A stretch of 64,000 nt of DNA from Panorpa germanica. Its lineage: Eukaryota > Arthropoda > Insecta > Mecoptera > Panorpidae. The DNA lies in the NCBI GenBank assembly GCA_963678705.1, contig OY783204.1:27104759-27168758 (forward strand), in the 5' to 3' direction. The translations under genes were made by a program, and so were the position numbers. The notes beneath the pieces are model-generated. The model saw only the letters and a list, made by a program, of their open reading frames with translations. It was not told the origin of the DNA and did not search any database. Position 1 is the stretch's first letter. The number at the start of each line of letters is the position of its first letter. Shown here piece after piece: positions 38,520 through 51,819 of the stretch.

Positions 38520-39279
38520 CTAGAGTTTACCCCCGTCGCAATGCGACGTCCTTTTGTCGTGTATGATTTGAATCCAATAGAATAATTCGTAATTACATTT
38601 CATATTTAATTCTATTTTTAAATTGAAATAATAAATAAACTCGCCACACATATAAATTGACTAAAAAATATATTTTTTTTATCAAAATAAAAAATATTTT
38701 CAATTTATGCGTTATTTGACAAACTTTTTTTCAAAATTTGTAATTTTTTTTTTCGATTCGTAAATAAGTTACTAAGGTTAGCCTACATACAAAATTTCAA
38801 TTTTCTAGCACAATTTTTACTTTCGGCAAATACTGCCCCCGTGCCCCCCAATAAAATTTTTAAATTTTGAATTTTTTTTTATTGATAATATACTTAGTTA
38901 TTTTAGAATCCAGAATATGAACTTTCTCCAAAGTTCCCTAACGGGCCCCCGATTTTCTTCAACCCCCCCTTTTTTAATTTTTGAATTTCTAATTTTTGAG
39001 AAATGTCAGCATTGAATACCTTAATACACATGCAAAATTTCAACTTTCTATCGTTTACGACTTAAAAGTAATACAGCAAAAAAGGGATCACTTTTTTTCC
39101 AGTTTTTCGAAAATTACGGGTTTCCAGGAAATTCAGGGAAAAATCCGGGGACGCCAAAAGTCTTAGAATTTTTTTCTCTACAAAATAGGAAATTTTTAAA
39201 AAGATCGCCGGAGCCGTTTTCGCGCTGCTATACAAAATTCAGTACCAAACATATAAGAATATAAGAATATAAGAATAGA
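38520..39279 (-). mobile_element. non-autonomous Helitron copy H4, tandem to H3
   Basis: This 760-bp copy directly abuts H3 in the same orientation with about 3 bases between them. It starts TCTATTCTTATATTC after A, and its 3' hairpin is CGTCGCATTGCGACG followed by CTAG. Head-to-tail Helitron arrays are known from rolling-circle-type replication or insertion next to an earlier copy. Confidence 0.8.
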
Positions 39280-40539
39280 TTCAAACACCTGGGACATTAT
39301 AATATATGATGTCAAACTTTATCTTTTGTATTGTCATTACATTTTATAAATCAATTACAGTATGCACCTACTAGTACGTCCACTGAATCTGTCAACTTCA
39401 GAAGTGGGTGGTACGTTTACTGGTAACTCGAATCCCTTTACTAGCATAACATAAATGAGGTCAACGAACCATTTGAATCGACTAAGTGCAGACGATTGAA
39501 TCACTAATAAAATTCAATTGTTATTGATGCAAGGTCTCTTCTAACTCTAATGGAAAGTAATTATGAGTTGTAAATTCAATTGACTTTGTACGTGATGGAC
39601 TGTAGTTGAATGTTCTAAAAGCTTTCAAAGTTACAAATACTGTTTAAAATTAGTTTCGAATTTGAATTGTGAACGTTTACAAGTGAAATAACGGCACACT
39701 GAATATTTATGTAACGAAAGGCGGTGTATCAATAAGAGGTGACTGTTTTGTTTTATGAATAAAATGAAAAGTAACTAATATTTTCGATTTTTGTTGTTTG
39801 TTATATAACTGAGACATGGGAATTATTTATAGAATAGATAACTCTACTCAAGCGGATTCGGTTCCTGCCATATATTGACTCATTCCAACCTACCTATCCG
39901 GAACCCCACATCTAATACCAATTTTATGCGAAGGAATTTGTATAACTCGTTATAATGAGTATTAAAATATCTCCTTGGAACTGGATTCAGGATAGCCATA
40001 GACCTGGAAATCCGGGAATTATCAGAGAATTTGATTGCAACTATTTCATATTATATTTCATTTAAAATTCAAAATGAAATGAATCAAAAAATTAAAAAAG
40101 AAAACGTGTAGCTAATGAAAAGAAAAAATTGGCGTCAAAAAAAGCTAAACTTTTAGATGCAACTCAAGTTTTTGATGATCAATTCAAAAATCTTCAATAA
40201 TTTTATCTATTAAATATTAAGAATTAATACCAGAAGGTAATTATACAGTTTAATACCAGATTTAATTATTGATAATTACAATATAATCAAAACTTTAAAT
40301 ATTTGATTTGAATAAAATTTCTATATCAGGGAAAAGTACGAAAACTTTACTGGAAAACCTGGAATTATCAGATTTTTTTAATTTTTTTTATTTCTCCTAT
40401 GGTTTCAGCAATATGCCTAAGTAGGCAATAAGCTTCTTACTTGATTAATTAATTAAGACATGTAAGAGAAACATTCCAGTGAATGCCCTCTGGTTTTTTA
40501 TACAATATACTAGTATAATAATACATTGAACACTATTCC

Positions 40540-40850
40540 CTATCGAGGACCTAAAGCTAAGTCTACTGGTTCATATCGCCTTAATCTGCGGGGTTCCCTG
40601 TTCTCACACACGTTCAGTTGATTCGACAACGCATTGGGATAGTTGATTAATCTATCACTATATTTTGTACTGGATAGATATGTTTCATCTTTGATGGATG
40701 CTATTGGGATGACTTCATTAGTGACGTAGTATGGTGCATCTACAATGATTCGCAGTACTTTATTTTAAAATCGAAAATTTGAAATCATTCTTTGTGGCCA
40801 CCCTGTGAATTTGACTCCAGATCTCCCATTTAGTACATGGTGACTTTCAA
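40540..40850 (-). pseudogene. Jockey-clade LINE ORF2 3' fragment
   Basis: The minus-strand frame reads NKVLRIIVDAPYYVTNEVIP, then KYSDRLINYPNALSNQL and RRLRRYEPVDLALGPR to a TAG at 40540-40542. This matches the post-reverse-transcriptase C-terminus of Jockey-like elements (KVLRxIxxAPWYVxN...HPNxLA...RRLKRxxPxDL). One in-frame TAA lies just before NKVLR. The copy is 5'-truncated. Confidence 0.65.
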
Positions 40851-41673
40851 TTAAGCTATTCCGTATCGATATCTATTATGTATATTAATTATGAACAAAA
40901 CGAAAAATTAATTAGAATAAAATGAAAAATTGATTTTAATGCTGTGTATTCACGATGATATACTTCATACCGACTCAGGATTCATTTCCAGTGTTCCTAG
41001 GTTACGTATGTTAAATTTCATACGTCCAATTGTCACCTGTGCAAAACGGAGGTATATTTAAAACAATCACTTCCTACTGATACACCCTTCATTACGATAT
41101 ATCTGAGCCCATAACCTGTTGTAACATATAGGATTAGTCACACGTCGCCATAGCAGTAACACAACTTCTAAATATAATCTAAATACAATTTTAAATTCAC
41201 TAGTTTTCTAACATCAATCCCTCAAATCTTTAACCACACAACAATCTTCTTCACGTTATAAGATAGTGTGTTTTTGAGCTTTGAAAACGACTAAGAAAAT
41301 GTGAAGCTTTTCTTTTCAGACACATAAAGATCGTAGACAGAGTTTTATAGTCTCTTCTAAGGTTTTGTTATAAAAAGAAAACATATAAAAACAAATGGTT
41401 AAGCTGCACTTTGATAAAGAGAGACACTACTTTGTATATACCACTATAAGGTTAAGCTTAATATCTTTTGCACTATAAAAACTATAAAGGATTTAACTTG
41501 CTCGAGTTACTGAAAGTATTAAAATTAAGTAGAATATTTTTAATTAGTTTTACGCTAGATTTATGAAGAGAGTCAACTTGTTTTAATATTTTTGAGTTAA
41601 GTTAGTTCGCTATTAAAAGCACTTCTTCTACAGAATGTCTATGTTAATGTAAGTATCCTTAATTTAATTACAT

Positions 41674-42302
41674 AATGGGCTTGTGTCCTATGTCTTAATT
41701 TCTATAAAAGTGTACTATATATTAATAAAGTGGGTTACTAGAACCCCAAATGTTCAATTATTTTTTAATAACTCCTTATATGTTAAGAGATATTAACAAT
41801 TAAAAAAGTTATTTTGTCTCTTTAATTATTAAAGGGATTCAACGTTGTACATATTCCAAATGCGTGTGACATCACAACCGCTGCCAATCGTACAGCTCAT
41901 AAATCTCTGCTATATGTATTTATATATCAAATTATCAAATATTATTTACATCTATTTCAAGGAACAATAAAATTTCAATATTATGTCTGCCGTAACAGGG
42001 TTAAATAAAATAAAAACTTATTATTCTTTGACTTGACTTGATTATTTGACTACCATCAGCTACAAAACATTACCACAGCATTGACCTACTCAACAAATAT
42101 CTGACGTTAAAATACATTTCACGTCATACAAATATGGCCGACCATCTCTAGCGCTAAAGCTACAATTCAAACTTTTAATTACTATATCTCCGTCAACATT
42201 TAGATATTTAATAAAATAGACACGCCAATACACATTTATTAACATCAATTTCAATCAACAATTGAAAAATCGACCCCTAAAAAATGAGGACACAAGCCCA
42301 TT
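41674..42302 (+). mobile_element. AATGGGC MITE copy 6
   Basis: A 629-bp copy with both terminal repeats, flanked by CAT and ACA. It has the internal CACAACCGCTGCC variant. Confidence 0.95.
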
Positions 42303-43579
42303 ACAAAATGTTTTGATCAGTTATGAAGCGAGATATTATTAAATGCTGTAACTGAATAGTTTGTACTACCTTAACTTATAACTTCACTTTTTTTAGTTAT
42401 TTGTAATATGTATATAACTGACGGTTTTACAATTTATATTTGCAATTAACTATTAATTACTAAGGCCTTCGCCAATTTACTTCAATGTTACTTAAAGTTA
42501 AATGATGGTAAAACATTCGTCGCACACATAGTTAAATTTTAAATCGGATTAAAATATGACGTATTTTAAAGAGATTTATTTGGATTTATTCTACAGCCTG
42601 CTAATAATGTACTATGACGTCATTTTGGTCATTAGTTTGTCAAACGATTTATAGGATTATAAGATTATGTTACGCAACACGTTCGTTTTAATCGTCATTC
42701 AGTGATTATTTTTTATAATGGTGTGTTTTAACCAAGTCAATGTATTAGAGCAGTGATGGGGAACATATGGACAATTTATTTCGTTTTTCTATTGATTTAA
42801 AATTGAAAGACACTGCTTTGAAACAAAAAACCAATATTTATTTATCACCTTGTTACATTTATTCACAGTATCACATATTAAATAACGATTTAATATCTTA
42901 AAATAAAAAAGCAATTTTTATATAAAATAATAAAGACCATTTATATTTGGATGCTCTTCTCACGTAACAAAAAGAATATGATCTTATTTCGAAACGTTAT
43001 TTGTGTAACAATTCTTTTAAGAAAAACGTATTCTGCACACGTATTCCTATAAATTGACATTTTCTTCAAAAATGTATTATAATAGGTTGAAATTCTATCT
43101 CAAAGTAATGTGAGAATTTCTACAAAAACAAGACAATGTTTTTGATTCAATTTATCTAATATAATAATAAATTCAAGGATGACAATAAAAAAATAAATAA
43201 AACAAAAGTCAAATGATAAAGAATTGGTTATAAAAGAGAAATAAATGGCAAACGTGAAACTAATATCATATTTTAAAATCGATAAAATATTTGTAGGTTA
43301 TGGTGAAATAGAGAGATAGAAAAATAATGTGTGACTTTTAAAGTACTGTTTACTGTAATATTTTGTGTTTAGATACAATTCCTTATTGTATTTCTTATAA
43401 TTGTTTTTATCTTCTTTTATAGGCGTGACACTCTAAAGTACTTTTCATCTAACATAATTTAAAGTAAGAATAAACAAATTTATAAACAATAACTAATTCC
43501 TTGAATTCCTTAGTCCTTCCTTAATTCTCGTCTTTGACTATAGCTTCCTGATTTGTACTAATTGTTCAATTTTTTCTAT

Positions 43580-43995
43580 TTATTATTATATTATTTTTAA
43601 TGTTTTTGCCATTTGGCACTACATTCTTGTGCCTTAACTCATTTATTTACATGTCATTGCTCTTAATTCAATTTTGATCTTTATTAAATCTAAACATTTA
43701 CACTCCTTTCAAACGAAAAAAATTATATATAAATGTATCCTTATAAAAATAAAAACAACACTGTTACTGCTATTGCTTCGCTCTTCCTGCTACTCTCTCT
43801 CCTTCTATTTTTTTCTATTTCTTTACAAATTCCATGCTGGTCATTTTTATCAAGACATCGTCGTATTTATTTCTAGTTATAACTCTTTCATCTTGTTTCG
43901 CTGCCTTGTTCTGGTCTTAGTCCCTCCTTTCCGCCCATTCTCTACCCGTCCTCTTAGGTAACAGTTCCTTCACACTTTCCACTACATGCACTTCA
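43580..43995 (+). repeat. pyrimidine-rich dispersed repeat region
   Basis: The tract shares TTTTGCCATTT...CATTCTT..GCCTTAA with 21485-21525 and has the same C/T-rich continuation (GCTACTCTCTCTCCTTCT). Its 95-codon frame is considered non-coding. Confidence 0.4.
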
Positions 43996-44878
43996 GATTT
44001 TCCCCATCCTCCCAAATATCTTACAATTTTTATTTTAGGCTTAATATTCAGTATACAAAAAGGTTAATATTTCACGTGATCAATTTATAAAATGTGTAAG
44101 TGGTGTAAAGCTGTAGATTTTAATAACTAAAGTTGAAGTATGTAAATTACAATTAAATTTTTAATTAGGTCGCTAAAATGCTGAGAGTTTGAAAGCTCCT
44201 TCCAAGTTATTAATTAAAAAAATACCTTTTACTCATTAAAGCATGTTTTCGAAATGCCAGAGTCTGAACGTTATTAATACTCGTACATTACTTTGTCTGA
44301 TTTTTTTTTTGGATTAAATATCATCCAAATATAACTTTTTAAGAAGGACAAATAGGACGAAACGAGACTGTTAAATATATATTCCTTCAAAATATATATT
44401 TTAATCTTTGTATGTATTTGTGGCGTTATAAATACAACCAAGCACCACTCCAATATCTTATAGGGGTTGTAACATAAATGTAAGCTTTTAGCTGTTTAGG
44501 GGTTGCGTAAGAAAACTTAGTATGATCTAATTTTCTAACCCATCAGATTCAATTTTCCAGATGCCGCTCTGAGATGTTTTCGTAGCCGCTGTGTCACAAG
44601 GTCATAAGGAATCCTTGAGATAAATTCAATAATCAGAACTGTCAAACGCCGAAGACGAGAATTGGATTAAAGATACCGAACATTTTATAATATTATCTCA
44701 GCGTGATGTCACATTGAATTAAACCGTCGATAGACGTGTACCATATTTATTAGGGCGTACGGATCAATATGTTATTAGTGTTTTCGTAATTACAAAGTTT
44801 CAATCTAATGAAACGTAGTGTAACAAAACAAGTTCTAGAATAACACTCCGTGTGAACACTATATTTTTCGAGTCATTA

Positions 44879-45715
44879 TGTGTACACTAGGTCTTTGAGG
44901 GCTTTCAAAAAAATCTGGATTACTTCTTGAAGTGTCTCCTACATGCTCCAGAAGTTTCCAAAGTTTAAAACCGTTGTTAATAAAAATTCACAAATAGTAA
45001 AAAACGCGGGAAAAACGGAATTTTGTCAAAAAATTCATAACTTTATCACAAACAAATATTAAGAAAAACGGTTGTAGACTTTTTTATCTTAGACTATAAG
45101 CTTTCGAAAGAATGTAGTGTCTTTGGCGTGGGCTCCAAAAAGTTGAATTATTTGTGCACCTGAAAGTGGGGAATATTTTACGGATTCAGGCATGTCATGT
45201 AATAAACGGAACGATGATTATTCGGCACAAAATAACTTTTTATTGTTGAAAATACAAAAGTTATGAAATAATAATTATTGATATTTATTAATAATTAATA
45301 ATATTTATTACTAATAGTTTTTCTTCCAAGTGCAAAGAGAACATCGTTTTCGCTTTTCTAGTTTACCCATTGAATTGTCACCCATCTTCAAAAACTAATT
45401 GTAGTAAAAAGAACTAATAAAAAAAAATCGATATATATAATCTAAGAAATAATATATTAAATTACATAAAACATTTATTCTAATAAAAGTGCATTTACTA
45501 ACATTGGAAAATACTAACGTCGTTTGTACACAGACCCTTTTAGGGAACAGAGACTCGCCTTTGCAAATAACCTGCCAGATCCGAACGCTGTTGGAACCTT
45601 AAATCCCTACCACTACCTAGCTTTTTAGGGGCATAGGTGAAGCGCGCTCTGTACTCATAAGAGAAAAATAGGAGTTTGAAATTTCAACTGTTCCTTAAAA
45701 GACCCAGTGTACACA
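44879..45715. mobile_element. 837-bp TIR element (TGTGTACACTRGGTCTTT)
   Basis: TGTGTACACTAGGTCTTTGA at the left is mirrored by TTAAAAGACCCAGTGTACACA at the right, about 21 bases with three changes. There is no coding inside. No obvious target duplication (ATTA and CCTA flanks), so the superfamily is undecided; hAT-like ends are possible if the element starts at CACT. Confidence 0.65.
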
Positions 45716-47251
45716 CCTAGGGTTAAATTCGGATTGATAATATATATCATTTTCTTGTAATTAATTTACAGAAAATCGTTCTCCTTTAATCAACAACGCA
45801 GTGTTCTTTAATATTACAAAATTCCTATTCTTCTAGTTCCACAAAGTAGGAAAATAGCCTTCATAAATATCTATCCCTAGGGCTTCGTCTGATATATATT
45901 ATTCATGCAAGTTCCACCGTATTATACTAGACTGATGTATTACACTGATATTTAAACTGTGGGACAAAATAAGAGGTGATAACACTTTATCCATTGAACC
46001 CCATTTTACAAATCGTGAATTCATTTTATAGAAATTGAGAATCTCTGCAATTCTATATACCCATATATTATACTTCACAAAACCATTCAGTATATGTAAT
46101 ATAGAATGAAAATTCGCAATGTTTGTTTAATTTGAAAGGAATAAATTTAATATTCTAGAATATAGAATACAGACATCGACTTTAATCTTTAACTATACAT
46201 AAATATTTAAGCTGGAGCTTACAAGAAGAATTGTTGCGCACGTTGTACAGATTTGATATTCTAATGTTAATATTGGTTATATGTATTAATTAAATTGCGA
46301 TTATGTTTATACTAGCGTTATATATTGTATACACTGTTGCTTTAATTATGTAGTTTATACACTGAGTGCTCACTGACTCAATATCGATATTGAAATATTA
46401 TCGTTTCCAAGAAGGTACTATTATATACTCATTACTACTAGTTTGTGGTACTTTATAATTGAGCTGAAATTTCTAGAACATTGTCCATCAACTATTTCTT
46501 TATTATACTCATGTTATACTTTACATAGTGTGACATTTCTGGAGGTTGAGCGCTATTGCTCCTTGGTAAACGAATATTAATTTCATTTTATATTTAAAAT
46601 TTAATATGCATAATTTATTATATCAATAAGAATAGTTATTTGAACATTTTATAGCATATTTTATAGGATATACTCATATAGATTAAATGCACTAGACTTT
46701 TATTGGTATATCATTGAAATACGTGGCACTTAAAATAACAATATGAAGAGACTCATAAAACTGAAAGCAGAATTCTAGGACACACTTGAACGCAACCAGA
46801 AGCAATATATTGCCTAGGAACAACAACAACAACAACATATTACAGACAGATTGACCTAAATATTTGACGGAATAACATGCACTTTACCAGGATTTCTACA
46901 GCGGAAATTCCTACGTAACACCATCTTGATCGTTCCTTAAGTTTTCTTTATTTCGCAAATATTTCTATTTTAATGTTGGTTATAAACAAACAAGGATGTG
47001 TTTTTGAAAATATGAAATACTTTTTACTCAGATTTATTTGTTTTATTATTTTTTCTAAATAAGAAGATAATGCAATCTGTATATAAAGACATTCTGTGTC
47101 AATATTTCTGTAATGTAAAATAGGCTTGTACGGTGTTTGTCCTACATATGCGATGGTCAAAGAATACAATAAATAGATTAGACTAATTACTCTTTGTAGA
47201 GTTTTTCTTCTAAGTCTATGAATTTTTGTTTTAGTATTCATTAAGCCTGAA

Positions 47252-47474
47252 GCTATAGTTGAAATTACGAGGGTTCGACGACGACTCATACTTAAAACAA
47301 GTTGTGTGGTATAAACTGTTGATATAACTAAAAAGCACTGACTCAGTTATTTTTCTATAATGTATATAGACACGAATAAGATAAAATTCATTATCGTGTT
47401 ATAGATTTATACGGCTCTTATAACCTCTTTTAGGTATAAGTCGCCGCCGAACTATCGTAATTTGAAATATAGCT
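47252..47474. mobile_element. foldback MITE copy, TA target
   Basis: A 223-bp element with long inverted ends: AAATTACGAGGGTTCGACG at the left and CGCCGAACTATCGTAATTT at the right, extending inward to TATAAA. It is flanked by GCTATA/TATAGC. A second full copy is at 51820-52024, and single-arm fragments lie at 12295-12353 and 54650-54712. Confidence 0.65.
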
Positions 47475-47939
47475 GCTTTGGATAGTTTTAAATTCGTTTC
47501 TTGTAGTTTCCATTTCGAAATTTTATCTCTTCCTTAATAGTTGGGATTTCCAAGTCATGATGTAGAGGGTCTTTGGTGATATACCAAGATATTTTAACTG
47601 GAATATCTGTATTCGAATTTGAAAAGGTTAAATTTGTATCCCTTGTAAAAGAGTAGGTCATTATTTAGAGACAGTTGCGACTTAGGGTTGATTAATGACA
47701 TTAACTGATTTTAAAGAAATTAACACTGGTTGCCAATTGAGTAGGCATATAACCCTACTTGTTTAGATGCATGTTCTCTATAGCACAACATTTACACTGA
47801 TATCTTACAAAATATATGAAACCACCCGAGGAAAAACACCACACACCAATAAGCAATTGCAGGATGCAAAAGCAAATGATCAAAGATTTCAAGGCTACCT
47901 TTCTCATTGAGGCAGACTGATTAACAAGATCAATAACAT

Positions 47940-48428
47940 TAAGCCTCATTCACACTCACTGTTTTGATATTTAATTTACTGTTATTATCTAATATTTTAA
48001 TCTAGATTTTAAGGTTTCAGAATAGGCATTCCTAGTCACATTCGTGATTTAATTTGAGTTTAGTTAATTTAGTTGCTGCGCATGCGTCTTTAGTAATAAT
48101 TTTAATAATCTTTAGTATAAATTTTGATAGTTCGATACTTACTTCTTTAGTTTTGACAAACTGACATTAAACTTCTTTTAAATATAAATCCTACTACATT
48201 TTAACAGATTGTCACATTTTGGAGGTTATAATATAATATAGTTTTTCTTAATTTAATATTTTTAAATTAAAACATTGAACCTTGTAAGGTTCTAAAAAAA
48301 CTAAGAAAACTTACAAAAGAAATTAAATTAAAAGCGGGACTGTGAATGACTACGCGTATTGCCATATACTAAACAATTTAAATTAAATACAAAATTAAAT
48401 TAAAGCAGTGAGTGAGAATAATACTTTA
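47940..48428 (+). mobile_element. CCTCATTC MITE copy 2
   Basis: A 489-bp second copy of the element at 30372-30886. Its ends are TAAGCCTCATTCACACTCAC and GTGAGTGAGAATAATACTTTA. It shares the internal GACTGTGAATGACTACGCG stretch. Confidence 0.7.
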
Positions 48429-49154
48429 TGTAAAAATAGATGAAAATCAAACATAGATCTACGCTTGAAATTACAGTGCGAGAAAATTCTGTAATAAACG
48501 AGTTTGTATATAACTGACATACAGTATAATTAAACAATAGCATACAATTGTAAATCATAACAACGTATCGTTAAAAGGAATATACCAGTAACAAAAAATG
48601 TTACGACATAACCAGAATAATACAGCGAAATTTTAAATTAAATTTCAAAATGGAAATATTCAAGGTTTACACAAAGCAGGACAAACAAAGTGAAATATTG
48701 AAAAGGGTAAATAAGCAAACTTTCAAAACGCGAACCATCATTCGGTGAGTTGTATTTGTATTGTTAAAGCAGATATATCATATCATTCGACTGATGAAAA
48801 TAATATTTAAAAAAAAAAGTATGTTTTCAATTCGTATTGAATATGTATATGTACAAGGCTAACCAAAAGAACGGCAATCTGCGTAGATTTATGCCACTTT
48901 CTTTATATTTTTATTGACTTTGTTTCAAAGTTTCCTTATAATTTAAAATCATGCGAAAGAATGTACTATTCTTGCTTTTTAAATGTCGTACAATTTTTTA
49001 ACTATCAGCATAGAACCGTCATCGCAGTAACATTTGATAGATATTGTGTCCCATTACTAACCTCAGAGTTTGTACTTTAGATTAAAATATCACCAATTTT
49101 TATATTTTTATACTCAATATATTTTTAAGTCTCAAGTGTAAATTTGAGAACTAT

Positions 49155-49480
49155 AATAAAGGTTATAAAATTGAAGATAAACCCTTAGAAATGTTACCAG
49201 TCATATAAAAGTTGGAATTTAACTAGAAAATATAGCAATTTTCATTTTCAAACTTAGTTTTGCGGTTCCAACTCATTAAAAGTCAGTGGAAAAAAGCTTA
49301 AATGTAGATACGTTATTCATCTAACTAATTGCAGCTTTAGATTTAGATTCGCGTTTATAGTTACTTACATAAAACGATTTAAACATAAAGAAGCATGGTT
49401 TTTTTTATAATATTTAACCTGCTGTATAGTATCGCCATCTATATTTCAGGAGAAAAAATGGCCAAGTATCGTTTCACCTT
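49155..49480 (-). repeat. GGTGAAACGATAC repeat copy 2
   Basis: The reverse-oriented partner of 33451-33796 extends from CCAAGTATCGTTTCACCTT back to AAACCCTTAGAAATG. The matching core covers most of 330 bases, with some small gaps. Confidence 0.65.
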
Positions 49481-50307
49481 GATCAATAATAATATATCTA
49501 ATAATTTCATAGGAATGTTAATACTTTAATTTTATTTTTATTTTTAGTCTATGTAAATCTATAAATAACTTTATTTACTACTTATTTTTGTACACGAGTA
49601 GACAATTGTACAATACAGACAAAGAAACATCTGTACAAACAATTTAAATTAGTCCTCTTTAGAAAAGCTCACATTTCTTTACTTTTACAAAGATTCCCAA
49701 TCTATTTATCAAAGACTTACTACGAAAAATGCAACCTAGATATTTTGGTTGGTGAACAAAACAAAAATAAGAGGTAAGAAACAAAAGTTCTTGTTTATGA
49801 AAAACTACAATTGGCTAAGTATTAAAAAATCGGTTCTAAATAAATAAATAAATGCATGTAACTATGTTTAGTGGGTAGTTCCACAGATTAAGAAAGGCTG
49901 ATGATGTAAGTCTCTTGTTAGCGGAAGTGTAACCACTCCACAAGAAATGTTATAAGCTTTCTGAACAAGTTGAATTGTCAAGCATTGCTGTTAAAGGCCT
50001 CTAGCTCCTAGTCTTTAGGCTACAGGCTGTAACATCACCATATGTAGGCTACATCCTTGTCAAGTGTTTTACTATGTGTTTGTGTTTTCATTTCTTATAA
50101 CACTTATGTTTGTTTTTCTTTTGAATATGAAAGAAAAATAATACAATATTTTCTTCATATGTTGGTCAACTTGGTATGTAGAACGACTACACTCTATTGT
50201 AAGTTATATAAAAATACGTAAAAAAAAAGTGCATATATTTTTTTAAAAGTAAGATGTGGAAACAATCGCGCTGATGCGTTCGATCGCATACCGTCACTCT
50301 TCTCCGT

Positions 50308-50382
50308 TCATCGCTTTCTTTTAGGAATGATTGTACCTGGTGTTTTGAGACGATTATCGGGTTCCCACACGGAAGGCTCCAT
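50308..50382 (-). CDS. possible small coding exon (24 codons)
   Basis: Minus-strand ATG in a good context (CGAAGATGG) starts MEPSVWEPDNRLKTPGTIIP and ends KRKR at a TGA. Composition is unlike the AT-rich flanks and the C-terminus looks like a basic nuclear-localisation cluster. It may be an alternative start exon or a chance frame; CAG|GTACAA inside could act as a donor. Not recognised. Confidence 0.25.
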   Translation of the reverse strand: MEPSVWEPDNRLKTPGTIIPKRKR

Positions 50383-51123
50383 CTTCGTAATGTTCACATA
50401 TAGTGTGAACATATATAAAAATAACAAATATAATAAGCAAATGTAGATATATAACTGGATCAAATTGGATCGTGCAAATTCAGTCTCCGAAAATCTGTAG
50501 AGAAATATAATGAAACAAAATATCAACTGAATCTGATTGAAGAACTTATCAGATCGTTTAAAAGGGCGTTAACTTTCTCTCATACTGAAACTCACAAGTC
50601 TCTTTATATTCCCGTTGCACAATCAAGCCTCCAGCAAGTTACAGAAATTTTATTTCATATGAACGGCTTGTTTAAACAGATATTAAGAAATAGCTGCAAA
50701 TAATTCATTTTTCTCTCTCAAGGTGATATAACTTCTTAAGTTCAACACAGAGTTGAATTCCCACCCCCTTGGGACACACACACATACATATTTCTCTTAT
50801 TTCCTTTTCCGTTGCCTAGAGAACCTGATTGGAGTTTTATTTCATACAGAAAAGGATAAAAGGGTTTGAAAAATACACGAGTGTAACTGGCTTGAGTTAA
50901 GGACATTTTTTTCGGCTATGCTTTTAACTCACTTAAAGTACTAACCCTCTTATCCTTTGAAAGGACATATACATATATAGTACACACTTCTTTATACACA
51001 TTATTAGCAATATTCTTTTTATGGAAATACATTTTTTATTTCTAAGAAATGTATAATATTTGTTTACAATCAATATAAGAAAGTTTCGAAGATTTGTGGA
51101 TCAAAATACTAACAATTCTTTAA

Positions 51124-51208
51124 TAAGGTTTAGTTAAATAAAGAAGAAATTAAGATAGGTTTAAGATAGGAATAAGAAGATATTAAGGTTTAGTTAAATA
51201 AAGAAGGT
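51124..51208. repeat. 22-bp direct repeat pair
   Basis: AAGGTTTAGTTAAATAAAGA followed by AG occurs twice, about 60 bases apart. Confidence 0.7.
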
Positions 51209-51216
51209 ATTATAAA

Positions 51217-51580
51217 GAAACAGTTAAACTTCAGTCCAGAAAAATAGAGGATTTTCTGAAAGGAGATAAGTACAACAGGTAGATGACGGAGATAGACAAT
51301 AACAACATAGTAAAGGTAGAGGGTCAAGAAGAAAGAGTAAAGTAAGAGAGTCAAGAGGAAATAGTAAAGATAGAGCGTCTATGCCTGTAATAGACATAAG
51401 TGGAGAAGTGAAAACGAAGAGAGAAGGCAGGAAGGATAGTGAAAAGATAATAGAGGGTTTGTCGAGAGGAGACAAGGAAGGCAAGAGGTGATAGATGAAG
51501 TTACAGGCAATAAGGAAGGAGAAACAGGAAACGGTGAGAATAAAGCAGAAGTAGGGGACATGAAGAGAGAGGATCAATTT
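51217..51580 (-). repeat. purine-rich dispersed repeat, copy with partner at 53652
   Basis: The segment 51217-51300 (from AAACAGTTAAACTTCAGT to GATGACGGAGATAGA) recurs at 53652-53738. The rest is a purine-rich strand, so its complement gives long but low-complexity Ser/Leu/Pro frames. Pyrimidine-strand relatives probably lie at 16300-17000, 21460-21780, 25080-25200 and 43580-43995. No function seen. Confidence 0.5.
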
Positions 51581-51819
51581 TTTTTTTAACTTTGAATATA
51601 TATGATATGCATTAAGAAGTATAATAATGTAGATTGTAAAGCCGAAAGGCACACAATTAATATAATAAAAAATAAAAATAATAAAGAAGATATTTCGACC
51701 AAAGAGAGTACTTAAAATTATTTTATAAAAAGGATATTTTAGGGCTCTCTAATACTGTAATCTACTGCTAACTATTTTAATATTATTGAGGAACCCTCAT
51801 CAGCGTTACTAAAAGAAAG

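Larger units (their letters stand above)
39280..43579. other. no intact gene; LINE fragment and MITE copy 6
   Basis: Besides these two, a Lys-rich stop-to-stop stretch at about 40100-40200 (KRVANEKKKLASKKAKLLD then ATQVFDDQFKNLQ*) looks like the tail of a protein and may be a retrocopy scrap. Confidence 0.4.

Noticed and set aside
23640-41100. Recurring GATACACCCT phrases (24354, 41078, 55125) as transposon ends
   Set aside because: No inverted partner or common body could be found around them.
46948-47289. 113-codon minus-strand frame
   Set aside because: Its first codons lie in a foldback-MITE arm, and the rest shows no family motif or splice support.
33451-49480. Inverted repeat pair that could be the ends of a 16-kb transposon
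   Set aside because: No coding sequence for replication or integration lies between them, the copies are diverged to the extent expected of independent insertions, and they lack a shared flanking duplication.
51224-51652. 142-codon minus-strand frame rich in Ser, Leu and Pro
   Set aside because: It comes from a purine-rich repeat with biased composition that recurs at 53652, so it is not a gene.
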